Shown piece after piece: positions 43,253-51,536 of a DNA stretch of 64,000 bases (positions are counted from its first letter, which is position 1; each line of letters starts with the position of its first letter). The DNA comes from Bryobacteraceae bacterium CoA2 C42 (GTDB taxonomy: Bacteria; Acidobacteriota; Terriglobia; Bryobacterales; Bryobacteraceae), in NCBI GenBank assembly GCA_019931245.1, contig JAINDL010000014.1:24400-88399 (forward strand). The letters run 5' to 3'. The position numbers and the translations under genes were made by a program. The notes beneath the pieces are model-generated. The model ran no database searches and was not told the DNA's origin. It worked only from the letters and a program-made list of their open reading frames with translations.

Positions 43253-44638
43253 TCAGTTCGCCGGAGTAGAAGTGAATCCTTTGATTGTCGCAAACTTCTC
43301 CCGGGCGATGCGGAGCTTATGGCGGCGGTAGCCTTCCTGGAGGGACTTGTAGAGGAGGTTGCCGACGATGCGGGCGCCGTTGGGCATGGGGTGGATGAAG
43401 TCGGCGCCGACGAGTCGGGGTTCGGTCTGATACCAGCGGCCCATGGTGCCGGGGCCGCCCATGGCTTCAAAGGTGTTGAAGAAGGCGCAGCCGAGTTCGG
43501 CGGCGACGCGCTGCTGGGTGGCGACCAGGCGGGGCAGGGCGGGGACGGTACCGATAGAGCCGTTGTCCATCTTTTGGCCGCGGTCCATGGGCGCCATGAC
43601 GAGGATGGCAGCCTGGGGGACGGCCTTGCGGATGCGGGCGATGGTGCGGCGGAGTTCGCCTTCAAACGCGGTGTCGACGAAGTTGGCGTAGGCGCTTTCG
43701 TTGGTGCCGTAGTTGATGATGACGAGGTGGGGGTGGTGGTGCTGGAGTTGTTCGCCCCAATGGCGTTCGTCGACCATGCGGGCGAGGATGGAGATGTAGG
43801 CGCCGTTGACGCCGAGCGAGTTGTATTCGACGCCGGGGGTTTGTTTGGCGAAGCGGAGGCCGTAGATGCGGACGCTGCCGGTGACGCGAGCGATCTGGAT
43901 TTCGCGGGCGCCGGCGGGGAGGGGGAATTTCTTGAACGACGGGGTGACGACGGGCGATTCAGAATCGACGACCTCGAGGGGATGGCCGTCGGCGAGCAGG
44001 ACGAACGAGCCGCCCTGGGGCTGGGAGAGGTAGGAGACTTCGATCTCCGAGTGGGTGGGATCGGCGAGAAGGATACGGGACTGGGCGCCGGCACCGCCGC
44101 GGAAGGAGACGGCGCCAAGGCCGAACAGGCCGTCCTTCAATTCGGCGACGTTGGCGGGCTCGATCTTCCAGCCCGAGCCTTTGATTTCTAGGCCGCGGTG
44201 GGCGTACCAGGCCCAGGGCTTGGCAGGGAGGGCGAAGCCATGGCCGGCGTCGCCGAAATCCTTTTGGAAGAGGGAACGGACGTCGGCGGTGATGAGATCG
44301 GCGGTGGTGGGGGAATCGCCGTAGTGGAGGATGCGGGTGATGGCGCCGGCGTCTTTGCGTTCGGTCGAGAAGAGGGCGGCGTAGAAGGGTTCGAGGGCGC
44401 CCTGGGGATCGACCAGGGGCTGGAGCGGCATTTTTTCGACCGAGAGGAGGGGTTTGAGGCGCTGCTGCTCCTCCTCGACGGGGTTGGCGCTGCGGACGCG
44501 GGGCTGAAACTCGATCACCTTTTCGACCGATCGCCAGTCGAAGACGTGATAGTCCTTGAAGGCTGGAATGAGGTCCGGGGCTGTGATCATCAGCCCGAGC
44601 GTAGCGACGGTAAGGGAGAGTTTCCGGGGAAGGGGCAC
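43253..44638 (-). CDS. Exported SGNH/GDSL hydrolase-like acyltransferase (first of pair)
   Basis: 461 residues, signal/anchor at 1-24 (LSLTVATLGLMITAPDLIPA). Catalytic Ser109 is in ILHYGDSPTTADLI; LVIINYGTNESAYANF follows, and DFIHPMPNGARIVG supplies Asp-His. It shares the order of its downstream neighbour, including the inserted jelly-roll segment (FKKFPLPAGAREIQIARVTG) and an FNTFEAMGGPGTMGRWYQTE block, so the two are probably paralogues from a tandem duplication that then diverged. It begins 3 nt after the MBOAT stop. In alginate and peptidoglycan O-acetylation, such proteins take the acyl group from the MBOAT and pass it to sugar hydroxyls. Confidence 0.88.
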   Translation of the reverse strand: MPLPRKLSLTVATLGLMITAPDLIPAFKDYHVFDWRSVEKVIEFQPRVRSANPVEEEQQRLKPLLSVEKMPLQPLVDPQGALEPFYAALFSTERKDAGAITRILHYGDSPTTADLITADVRSLFQKDFGDAGHGFALPAKPWAWYAHRGLEIKGSGWKIEPANVAELKDGLFGLGAVSFRGGAGAQSRILLADPTHSEIEVSYLSQPQGGSFVLLADGHPLEVVDSESPVVTPSFKKFPLPAGAREIQIARVTGSVRIYGLRFAKQTPGVEYNSLGVNGAYISILARMVDERHWGEQLQHHHPHLVIINYGTNESAYANFVDTAFEGELRRTIARIRKAVPQAAILVMAPMDRGQKMDNGSIGTVPALPRLVATQQRVAAELGCAFFNTFEAMGGPGTMGRWYQTEPRLVGADFIHPMPNGARIVGNLLYKSLQEGYRRHKLRIAREKFATIKGFTSTPAN

Positions 44639-44641
44639 TGC

Positions 44642-46039
44642 TTAAAAGTTAGTGTAGATAAACGGAGCGGCGCCTGTCGCGGCAATGTATTGAATGGCGA
44701 CGATGAGGGCCATCAAGACGGCGGCCTGGACGTAGAAGGGGGAGCGGACGAAGGTGTCGCGCAGTTTTTCAAAGGGCGCTTTCGGCAGATAGTGGCCGGC
44801 GAGGGCGATGGCGAGGACGACCCAGAGGGGACCGGAGATGTTCGAGGTGGCGTAGGAGCGTTCGCCGATCTGTTCGAAGATCTTGACAGCCTGTTCGAGG
44901 TTGGTGGCGCGGAAAAAGACCCAGGCGAAGCAGACGAACTGAACGGTCCAGAAGGTACGGAACCAGGCGGGGGTCCAGGGGACGGCCTTGGGGCCGCGCC
45001 AGGATTGCCAGGCGCGGGCGATGGCCTGGGCGACGCCGTGGAGGACGCCCCAGATGACGAAGTTCCAACTGGGGCCGTGCCAGAGGCCGCCGAGGGTCAT
45101 AGTGACGATGAGATTGCAGTACGGCATGACGGCGCTGCGCTTGCCGGGGAGCGAGAAGAAGAGATAGTCGCGGAGCCAGTTGGAGAGCGAGATGTGCCAG
45201 CGGCGCCAGAAATCGTTGATATTGGCGGCGGCGTAGGGCATGTTGAAGTTCTGGGGGAGTTTGAGGCCGAGCAGGAGGGCGGAGCCGAGAGCGACATCGG
45301 TGTAGCCGGAGAAGTCGTAGTAGAGTTGGAGGGCGTAGGCGTAGACGCCGAGGAGGACTTCGGCCGAGGAGTAGAGGCCGGGGAAATCGAAGACGCGGTT
45401 GACGAGGTTTTCGGCGAGGTAGTCGGCGAGGAGGAGTTTTTTGAGCAGGCCGAGGCCGATGAGGAAGAGGGCGCGGCTGCCGTCGGCGGGGTCGAGCAGT
45501 TTCGGGGTGCGTTCGAGTTGTTTGAGGAGGTCCGGGACGCGGGTGATGGGGCCGGCGAGGATGGTGGGGAAGAAGGAGGTGGCGGTGAGGTGGGCGAGCA
45601 GAGAGCGGGTGGGTTTGGCGTCGCGGCGGTAGAGATCGAGGGTGTAGGTAAGCGACTGAAAGGCGTAGAAGGAGATGCCGAGGGGGAAGGTCCACTGCCA
45701 GACGGGGGCGGGGACGCCGCTAAGCCGGGCGTAGTTTTCAAACAGGAACGGCATGTATTTGAAGGCCGTGAGAAGACCGAGGTTGAGGAGCAGGGAGAGG
45801 GAGACGAGGAGCCTGCGGAGGGCGGGCCGGTCAAAACGGGCGAGGCCGAGGCCGATCAAGAAATCGCAGGTGGAGGCCAGGGGGATGAGGAAGAGGTAGA
45901 ACAGGTCCCACTTGGCATAGAAAAAGTAGTTGGCAAACAGAAGGGTGGCGAGGCTGGCGGCGCGCCAGCGGGAGAGCGGCCAATAGATCAGGAAGAGGGC
46001 CGCGAGGAAGAGGAAGTACGTAGAACTGGAGAGGAGCAT
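44642..46039 (-). CDS. MBOAT family O-acyltransferase (AlgI/DltB type)
   Basis: 465 residues from the ATG at 46039; a TTG six codons upstream lies in the terminator U-run and is less likely. It is a polytopic inner-membrane protein with 11 or so helices. Family blocks: YYDFSGYTDVALGSALLLG, NINDFWRRWHISLSNWLRDY with His282, and GGLWHGPSWNFVIWG with the catalytic His321 (His322 in AlgI). It transports an acyl group across the membrane onto a periplasmic partner. First coding gene of the cassette continuing with two SGNH proteins, a carrier and a KASIII-like enzyme. A structured leader with terminator precedes it. Confidence 0.94.
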   Translation of the reverse strand: MLLSSSTYFLFLAALFLIYWPLSRWRAASLATLLFANYFFYAKWDLFYLFLIPLASTCDFLIGLGLARFDRPALRRLLVSLSLLLNLGLLTAFKYMPFLFENYARLSGVPAPVWQWTFPLGISFYAFQSLTYTLDLYRRDAKPTRSLLAHLTATSFFPTILAGPITRVPDLLKQLERTPKLLDPADGSRALFLIGLGLLKKLLLADYLAENLVNRVFDFPGLYSSAEVLLGVYAYALQLYYDFSGYTDVALGSALLLGLKLPQNFNMPYAAANINDFWRRWHISLSNWLRDYLFFSLPGKRSAVMPYCNLIVTMTLGGLWHGPSWNFVIWGVLHGVAQAIARAWQSWRGPKAVPWTPAWFRTFWTVQFVCFAWVFFRATNLEQAVKIFEQIGERSYATSNISGPLWVVLAIALAGHYLPKAPFEKLRDTFVRSPFYVQAAVLMALIVAIQYIAATGAAPFIYTNF

Positions 46040-46055
46040 CGGGCCGGGTGGAAAC

Positions 46056-46104
46056 AAAAAATGCGGGCAACAGCGGTCCCCGGTGAGGGAAAGCCGATGC
46101 CCGC
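46056..46104 (-). terminator. Hairpin plus U-run just before the MBOAT gene
   Basis: On the minus strand GCGGGCA (46104-46098) pairs with TGCCCGC (46069-46063), extended by a U-G and an A-U pair, with an internal CGG/CCG helix. It runs into six T at 46061-46056. It may end yggX transcription or act as an attenuator, since the MBOAT ATG is only 17 nt further on. Confidence 0.65.
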
Positions 46105-46176
46105 GTCATCAGGGTTGTACGAACGAGCAGCGTGAAACCGGAGCGCAGGGGCCGGCTGGAGAGACGGCCCGATGAC
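46105..46176 (-). ncRNA. Structured leader RNA candidate upstream of the MBOAT cassette
   Basis: Arms GTCATC (46176-46171, minus sense) and GATGAC (46110-46105) close a domain, extended inward by GGG/CCC across one bulge. Inside it, GGGCCG (46170-46165) and CGGCCC (46154-46149) form a second hairpin that competes with the GGG/CCC extension. The element abuts the terminator-like hairpin at 46056-46104. I could not match it to a known riboswitch class; a stand-alone small RNA is also possible. Confidence 0.35.
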
Positions 46177-46179
46177 CGG

Positions 46180-46482
46180 TTAAGACTTGGGGGCTTCGGT
46201 GGTGAAGCCGGGGGGGAGGTTAACGCCGGCGCCGAAGAAGTACTGCTCCATTTGTTCGAGCAGGAACTCCTGGGCCTCTTTGGTGCCGAGGTTGAGACGG
46301 TATTCGTTCATCAGCATCTTCATGTGCTCGACCCACATTTTCCAGGCGTCCTGGGAAACGTTATCGTAGATCCGCTGGCCCAGGGGGTGCCCCTCAAAAG
46401 GGACCTCCTTGAGAGCGGGGAGCTCTTTTTTCAACTTGACACAGAATACGGTACGCCCGGTGGCATCCGCGGCAGACGACAT
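46180..46482 (-). CDS. YggX-like Fe(II) trafficking / oxidative damage protection protein
   Basis: 100 residues from the ATG at 46482, preceded by GGGAGG. The conserved order TVFCVKLKKELPAL with Cys14, GHPLGQRIYDNVSQDAWKMW, MLMNEYRLNL and LLEQMEQYFFGAG matches YggX across its length, with a short N-terminal and Pro-rich C-terminal extension. YggX is thought to protect iron-sulfur enzymes from oxidative damage and handle Fe(II) in the cytosol. It is 44 nt downstream of the 105-residue unknown gene. Confidence 0.92.
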   Translation of the reverse strand: MSSAADATGRTVFCVKLKKELPALKEVPFEGHPLGQRIYDNVSQDAWKMWVEHMKMLMNEYRLNLGTKEAQEFLLEQMEQYFFGAGVNLPPGFTTEAPKS

Positions 46483-46526
46483 GAAACCTCCCAAAGATGG
46501 AATCTCTATGATAGCTTGGCGAGAGA

Positions 46527-46844
46527 CTAGTCGGAGAGGGGCCTGTCGCCGTTTTCCCTCTTGAGCCGGTTGAATTCGAGGTACTCGGAGAGCTTCATGG
46601 GCACCGTGGCGCCTTTCTCCATTTGGCGCTGGACGGCCCGTTGGTACCGCCGCATGGTTTCGCGTTTCTGGCCGTCTCGGATCTCGCAGGTTTCGAAATC
46701 GAGGAGAAGTTCGATTTCCCAGGGACGGAAGGTGTTGCGCACGAGCGAGCCGCGCAAGATATCCTGCACAAGCCGGTTAAACTGCCGGAGCGTGGCATCC
46801 GCGTCTAGATTGCGATCAATTTCAATGCTGGAGGGACCGGCCAT
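46527..46844 (-). CDS. Conserved-looking small protein of unknown function
   Basis: 105 residues, mostly helical and charged: LRQFNRLVQDILRGSLVRN, WEIELLLDFETCEIRDGQKR, ETMRRYQRAVQRQMEKGATV, then KLSEYLEFNRLKREN. No signal or membrane helix. The amino-acid mix and codon use look like a real gene. I do not recognise the family. A strong sigma-28-like promoter match ends 8 nt before its ATG, which hints at a role in motility or a related developmental regulon, expressed as a nearly leaderless mRNA. Confidence 0.7.
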   Translation of the reverse strand: MAGPSSIEIDRNLDADATLRQFNRLVQDILRGSLVRNTFRPWEIELLLDFETCEIRDGQKRETMRRYQRAVQRQMEKGATVPMKLSEYLEFNRLKRENGDRPLSD

Positions 46845-46852
46845 CTCAGGAA

Positions 46853-46880
46853 CTATCGGCAGTCCTAAGAAGAAACTTTA
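46853..46880 (-). promoter_or_regulatory. Sigma-28 (FliA/WhiG)-like promoter upstream of the 105-residue gene
   Basis: On the minus strand TAAAGTTT (46880-46873), a 12-nt spacer, then GCCGATAG (46860-46853). The -35 part is identical to the FliA consensus and the -10 part matches seven of eight positions. The spacer is one longer than in E. coli but equal to that of the site at 18247-18274. Confidence 0.65.
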
Positions 46881-46898
46881 GGCCGTAGGAAAATCTTT

Positions 46899-47924
46899 TT
46901 ACCAATGGAGTACGACTTTTCCGGTTTGGCCGCCGAGCATGAGACGGAAGGCCTCCTCGAAGCCGGTGTAGGGAAAGCGGTGGGTGATGACGGGGGAGAT
47001 TTTGAGGCCGCTTTCGACCATGACGGTCATCTTGTACCAGGTTTCGTACATTTCGCGTCCGTAGATGCCCTTGATGGTGAGCATATTGAAGATGACGGTG
47101 TTCCAGTCGATGGCCATTTCGCCGTTGGCGGGGATGCCGAGCATGGCGATGTGGGCGCCGTGGGCCATGTTGGCGAGCATTTCGCGGAAGGCGTGGGGAT
47201 GGCCCGACATTTCAAGGCCGACGTCGAAGCCTTCGGTCATGCCGAGTTCGCGCTGGAGGGCGGCGAGGGGGGTCTGGCGGGTGTCGACGGCGCGGGTGAC
47301 GCCCATTTGGCGGGCGAGTTCGAGGCGGTAGGGGTTGACATCGGTGATGACGACGTGGCGGGCGCCGGCGTGGCGGACGACGGCGGCGGCCATGATGCCG
47401 ATGGGTCCGGCGCCGGTGATGAGGACGTCTTCGCCGAGGACGGGAAACGAGAGGGCGGTGTGGACGGCGTTGCCGAAGGGGTCGAAGATGGCGGCGGTAT
47501 CGCGGTCGATGGACTCGTTATGGTGCCAGACGTTGCTCATGGGCAGAGCGATGTACTCGGCAAAGCAGCCAGGGCGGTTGACGCCGACGCCGCTCGTGTG
47601 GGCGCAGAGGTGGCGGCGGCCGGCGAGGCAGTTGCGGCAGCGGCCGCAGACGACGTGGCCTTCGCCGGAGACGAGCATGCCGGGGGTGAAGTCGTTGACG
47701 TTCGAGCCGACCTCGACGATCTCGCCGACGAATTCATGGCCCACGACCATGGGCACGGGGATGGTGCGGGCCGCCCAGTCGTCCCACTTATAGATGTGGA
47801 GGTCGGTGCCGCAGATGGCGGTGCGGTCGACTTTGATGAGCACATCGTTGATGCCGATGGCGGGTATGGGGACGTCTTCGAGCCAGAGGCCGGGGGCGGC
47901 TTCCTTCTTGACGAGTGCCTTCAT
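46899..47924 (-). CDS. tdh: L-threonine 3-dehydrogenase
   Basis: 341 residues, zinc-dependent medium-chain dehydrogenase oxidising L-threonine to 2-amino-3-ketobutyrate with NAD. Catalytic zinc: [14 protein letters not shown] and [12 protein letters not shown]. Structural zinc: [15 protein letters not shown]. The Tdh-specific [20 protein letters not shown] and [13 protein letters not shown] follow, then a Rossmann [12 protein letters not shown], and [16 protein letters not shown] near the C-terminus. The length equals E. coli Tdh. No kbl (2-amino-3-ketobutyrate CoA ligase) is adjacent. Confidence 0.95.
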   Translation of the reverse strand: MKALVKKEAAPGLWLEDVPIPAIGINDVLIKVDRTAICGTDLHIYKWDDWAARTIPVPMVVGHEFVGEIVEVGSNVNDFTPGMLVSGEGHVVCGRCRNCLAGRRHLCAHTSGVGVNRPGCFAEYIALPMSNVWHHNESIDRDTAAIFDPFGNAVHTALSFPVLGEDVLITGAGPIGIMAAAVVRHAGARHVVITDVNPYRLELARQMGVTRAVDTRQTPLAALQRELGMTEGFDVGLEMSGHPHAFREMLANMAHGAHIAMLGIPANGEMAIDWNTVIFNMLTIKGIYGREMYETWYKMTVMVESGLKISPVITHRFPYTGFEEAFRLMLGGQTGKVVLHW

Positions 47925-47962
47925 GTAGAGTTGGATGCGGGTCGGGAGCTTCGCGTTACCGG

Positions 47963-48862
47963 TCAGTTGTTTTCGACGAGACCCTGGGGCCAGGTGGCGT
48001 CGAGAACGGGAGAGAAATCAGCGCGGACGGCGGCGAGGAGTTCGTCGTCGAGGGGTTCGGCGAGCGCGGACAGGGCGTTTTCGAGTTCGGCAAGGGAGGC
48101 CACACCCGTGATGGTACTGGCGATGGCGGGTTGGGCGAGCGAGTGCTGCAGGGAGAGTTTGGCGAGGCTGACGCCTTGGGCCTGCCACTTGGCGACGACG
48201 CGGGCGACGAACTCTTTGAGCGCGGCGGGGGCGGGGTGCCAGGGTTGGGGGCCGTGGGGCGAGAGCATGCCGAGGGCGACGGGGGAGGCGTTGAGCACCT
48301 GGATGCCGCGGGGTTGGGTGAGGGGGAGGATGCGGGTGAGGGTGGTATCGAACAGGGTGTAGTGGGCGTAGCTGATGATGGTGTCGAGCGGGTAGTGGGG
48401 CAGGATGGTTTCGAAGATCTTGAGGGGCAGGCCGGTGACGCCGATGGCGCGGGCCTTGCCGGACTGTTTGATTTTTTCGAGGGCGGGCAGGGACTCTTCG
48501 AGGATGCGGGGGAGCGCGGTGAACTCGATGTCGTGGAGCTGGAGGATGTCGACGTAGTCGAGCCCGAGGCGGGCGAGGCTTTCGTCGATACTGCGCGTGA
48601 TGCGGGCGGGGGAGAAGTCGAAGTCGGCGAGGTCGTAGCGGCCGCACTTGGTGGCGAGGAGGAAGCGGTCGCGGTTGAGGCCGGCGAGGGCTTGGCCGAT
48701 GACGGTTTCCGATTGGGTGACGCCGTAGTAGGGCGAGGTATCGATGAGATTGACGCCGCGGTCGATGGCGGTGCGGATGAGGCGGGTGGCGTCGGCCAGG
48801 GAGAGGCTGCCGTACTGGCCGCCGAGTTGGGCGCCGCCGAGGCTGAGTTTGGGAAGTTTCAT
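47963..48862 (-). CDS. Aldo/keto reductase (L-galactose / aldose 1-dehydrogenase-like)
   Basis: A 299-residue TIM barrel. The AKR tetrad is visible: [10 protein letters not shown] (Asp and Tyr), [10 protein letters not shown] (Lys) and ILQLHDIEF (His). The blocks ESVIGQAL-like [20 protein letters not shown] and [19 protein letters not shown] are typical of the L-galactose / L-fucose / threo-aldose 1-dehydrogenase branch. Fucose oxidation would fit the fucosidase at 14393, but this is speculative because they are 33 kb apart. It starts 6 nt before the sulfatase stop. Confidence 0.88.
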   Translation of the reverse strand: MKLPKLSLGGAQLGGQYGSLSLADATRLIRTAIDRGVNLIDTSPYYGVTQSETVIGQALAGLNRDRFLLATKCGRYDLADFDFSPARITRSIDESLARLGLDYVDILQLHDIEFTALPRILEESLPALEKIKQSGKARAIGVTGLPLKIFETILPHYPLDTIISYAHYTLFDTTLTRILPLTQPRGIQVLNASPVALGMLSPHGPQPWHPAPAALKEFVARVVAKWQAQGVSLAKLSLQHSLAQPAIASTITGVASLAELENALSALAEPLDDELLAAVRADFSPVLDATWPQGLVENN

Positions 48863-48868
48863 GATTTT

Positions 48869-50191
48869 TTAGCGGACCCAGTCCATGATGCCGGTGTGGG
48901 GGAGGGGTGGGGTGTGCGCCTGCCGGATGGCACCGGCGAGGCGGCGGGCGAGGCGGGGGTTGGTGGGGGCGAGGTCTTGCGACTCGGCCTCGTCGACGGA
49001 GAGGTCGTAGAGTTCAGGGAGTGAGGCCCCTTCCGGCAGGACGGCCTTCCATTGGCCGGAGCGGAGGGCGGCGCCCTGGGGGGTGAGGGAGCGGGTTTTG
49101 GCGTTGTAGTTGTAGTGCTCCCAGTGGAGGGTGCGGGAGGGGGCGGCTTTTCCGGCGAAGAGGGGAAGGAGCGAGAGGCCGTCGCCTTTGGGGGCGGGCG
49201 CGCCGGCGGCGGCGGCACACGTGGGCAGCAGATCGGCGAAGTAGACGGGGCTGTTGTTCCGGGTGCCGGGGGCGATGCGGCCGGGCCAGCGGGCGAGGAA
49301 CGGGACGCGGAGGCCGCCTTCGTAAAGGGTGCCCTTCTGGCCGCGGAGGAGCGTGCCGGAGGGCGCGCGCATCGAGTCGAAAAAGCTGGTGGAGTGGCCT
49401 TCGGCGGTGACGCCGCCGTTGTCGGAGGCAAACAGAACCAGGGTGTTCTGTTCGACGCCCATTTCCCTCAGCGTGGCGAGGATGCGGCCGACGTAGCCGT
49501 CGCCCTGGGTGACCATGGCGGCGTAGGCTTTCTCCTTGACGGGCCAGCCGGTGGCTTCGTAGGGGGCGGAGGTGGGTGTTTCGTAGTGGCCGTGGGGGAC
49601 GGTGTAGGCGGCGTAGAGGAAGAAGGGCTTGCCTTTTTGCTGTTGGAGCCAGGCGATAGACCGGTCGGCGATGCGGCCGGCGCTGTAGACGGTTTTGCCG
49701 AGCGAATCGCGCCGGTCGTTTTCCCAGAGAAATTCGGGGAAGTAGGTGTGGGCGTGGACCTGATGGAGATAGCCGTAGAAGTGATCGAAGCCGTGGTGGG
49801 TGGGGACGCCGGAGCTGCCCGCATCGCCGAGGCCCCACTTGCCGAAGCCGCCGGTGGCATAGCCGGCCCGCTGGAGCACCCTGGCGAGGGTCACCGTATC
49901 GGCCGGGAGCGGGGAGGTGCCGGCGTTGGCGCGGATGGGGGCGTGGCCGAGGTGGCGGCCGGTCATGAGGACGCAGCGGGAGGGGGCGCAGACGGCGCCG
50001 CCTGCGTAGGCGTGGGGGAACTTCATGCCATCGCGGGCGAGCGAGTCGATGTGGGGAGTCTGGATCTTCTTTTGGCCGTAGCAGCCGAGGTCGGCGTAGC
50101 CGAGGTCATCGAGCAGGATGAGGACGATGTTGGGGCGGGGTTGGCTGGGGAGCAGCCCCGCGAGGAAGGATCGACGACTGAGAGCAGCCAT
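48869..50191 (-). CDS. Secreted arylsulfatase-type sulfatase
   Basis: 440 residues from the ATG at 50191 with a Tat signal MAALSRRSFLAGLLPSQ; the frame is open upstream but antisense-like. PNIVLILLDDLGYADLGCYG opens the domain with the paired Asp metal ligands. CAPSR with Cys68 carries the formylglycine site, followed by TGRHLGHAPIRAN. LFASDNGGVTAEGHS gives the second metal site. It resembles arylsulfatase A/GALNS-like enzymes acting on sulfated glycans. It sits between the aldo/keto reductase and mgtE; a maturase is not in the window. Confidence 0.94.
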   Translation of the reverse strand: MAALSRRSFLAGLLPSQPRPNIVLILLDDLGYADLGCYGQKKIQTPHIDSLARDGMKFPHAYAGGAVCAPSRCVLMTGRHLGHAPIRANAGTSPLPADTVTLARVLQRAGYATGGFGKWGLGDAGSSGVPTHHGFDHFYGYLHQVHAHTYFPEFLWENDRRDSLGKTVYSAGRIADRSIAWLQQQKGKPFFLYAAYTVPHGHYETPTSAPYEATGWPVKEKAYAAMVTQGDGYVGRILATLREMGVEQNTLVLFASDNGGVTAEGHSTSFFDSMRAPSGTLLRGQKGTLYEGGLRVPFLARWPGRIAPGTRNNSPVYFADLLPTCAAAAGAPAPKGDGLSLLPLFAGKAAPSRTLHWEHYNYNAKTRSLTPQGAALRSGQWKAVLPEGASLPELYDLSVDEAESQDLAPTNPRLARRLAGAIRQAHTPPLPHTGIMDWVR

Positions 50192-50201
50192 GGTTCTCAC
50201 T

Positions 50202-51506
50202 TTAGAGAAGGGTGCCGCGCATGAGGAGCGCGGCGACGGTGAAGTAGATGACGAGTCCGGAGATGTCGACGAGGGTGGCGACAAAGGGGGCCGAGGCGCT
50301 CGCGGGGTCGAGATTGAGGCGGCGGAGCAGGAACGGGAGCATGGAGCCGGCGAGGGTACCGAACAGGATGACACCGAGGAGGCTGACGGCCACGGTGACG
50401 GCGACGACGTGATAGTGCGGGCCGTAGAGATTCCAGATGGACTGCCAGAGCATGATGCGGGTGTAGCCGATGGCGGCGAGGAAGGCGCCGAGGACGAGGC
50501 CGGCGCCGATTTCGCGTTTCATAACGTTCCACCAGTCGCGGAGGCCGACTTCGCCGATGGCCATGGCCCGGATGACGAGGGTGGTGGCCTGGGAGCCGGT
50601 GTTGCCGCCGCTGCTGATGATGAGGGGAACGAAAAGGGTGAGGACGACGGCGCGGGCGATCTCCTGTTCGAAGTAGCCCATGGCGCTGGCGGTGAACATT
50701 TCACCCACGAAGAGGACGCAGAGCCAGCCGCCGCGTTTCTTGACCATGCTCCAGAAGCTGGTTTGCAGGTACGGGGCGTCGAGGGCGGACATGCCGCCTA
50801 CCTTCTGGATATCTTCGCTGGCCTCTTCGGTGACGACGTCGACGATGTCATCGACGGTAACGATGCCCTTCATGCGGCCTTCGGCGTCGACGACGGGGAT
50901 GGCGAGCAGGTGGTGAGCGGCGAAGAGTTTGGCGACGGCTTCCTGGTCCATCTCTTCGGTGGCCTGGACGAGCTGGGTACGCATGAGGTCCCGGACGAGG
51001 CGGTGGCGATCGGCGGCGAAGAGGTCGCGGAAGGTGACGACGCCGAGGAGGTGTTGATTTTCGTCGAGGGCGTAGGCGTAGTAGATGGTTTCGAGGTGGG
51101 TGGTTTGGCGGCGGAGGTAGCTGATGGCCTCGTCGGCGGTCATTTCCGGGCGGAGGCGGGCGAAGCGGGGGCTCATGAGGCCGCCGGCGGCGTCTTCTTT
51201 GTAGGCGAGGAGGGCGGTGACTTCGCGGCGGGAGGTTTCGTCGAGGAGGCCGAGGAGGTGGGGCCAGCGCTCTTTGGGGGCGAATTGGATGAGGTCGGCG
51301 GCGTCGTCGGGGGCGAGTTGGCGGAGCCAGAGGCGGTCGATGCCTTCGGGGAGGTCCTGGAGGAGATCGGATTGCTGGCGGCTGCTGAGTTCGAGGAAGA
51401 ACTCTTCGGAGCGTTCCGGCGGGAGGGCCTGGAACGTCTGGAGGCGTTTGGCGGGGGTGAGGCCGGGCCACTGTTCGAGGAGGGTTGCGAGGCGGATTTC
51501 GGGCAT
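50202..51506 (-). CDS. mgtE: MgtE magnesium transporter
   Basis: 434 residues with full MgtE architecture. The N domain of superhelical repeats is at 1-130 (PPERSEEFFLELSSRQQSDL). Two CBS domains follow at about 130-255 (AISYLRRQTTHLETIYYAYA, then IPVVDAEGRMKGIVTVDDIV). Five membrane helices fill the rest, with the pore signature IISSGGNTGSQATTLVIRAM and the late PFVATLVDISGLVIYF, whose Asp binds Mg at the pore. The cytosolic domains gate the channel by Mg level. No M-box riboswitch fits in the 30 nt upstream. Confidence 0.96.
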   Translation of the reverse strand: MPEIRLATLLEQWPGLTPAKRLQTFQALPPERSEEFFLELSSRQQSDLLQDLPEGIDRLWLRQLAPDDAADLIQFAPKERWPHLLGLLDETSRREVTALLAYKEDAAGGLMSPRFARLRPEMTADEAISYLRRQTTHLETIYYAYALDENQHLLGVVTFRDLFAADRHRLVRDLMRTQLVQATEEMDQEAVAKLFAAHHLLAIPVVDAEGRMKGIVTVDDIVDVVTEEASEDIQKVGGMSALDAPYLQTSFWSMVKKRGGWLCVLFVGEMFTASAMGYFEQEIARAVVLTLFVPLIISSGGNTGSQATTLVIRAMAIGEVGLRDWWNVMKREIGAGLVLGAFLAAIGYTRIMLWQSIWNLYGPHYHVVAVTVAVSLLGVILFGTLAGSMLPFLLRRLNLDPASASAPFVATLVDISGLVIYFTVAALLMRGTLL

Positions 51507-51536
51507 GAGACGGGGAGTGGGGGCCGCCTTTCCACT

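Noticed and set aside
51507..51536. An M-box Mg riboswitch for mgtE
   Set aside because: Only 30 nt separate mgtE from the next gene stop, far too short for the element.
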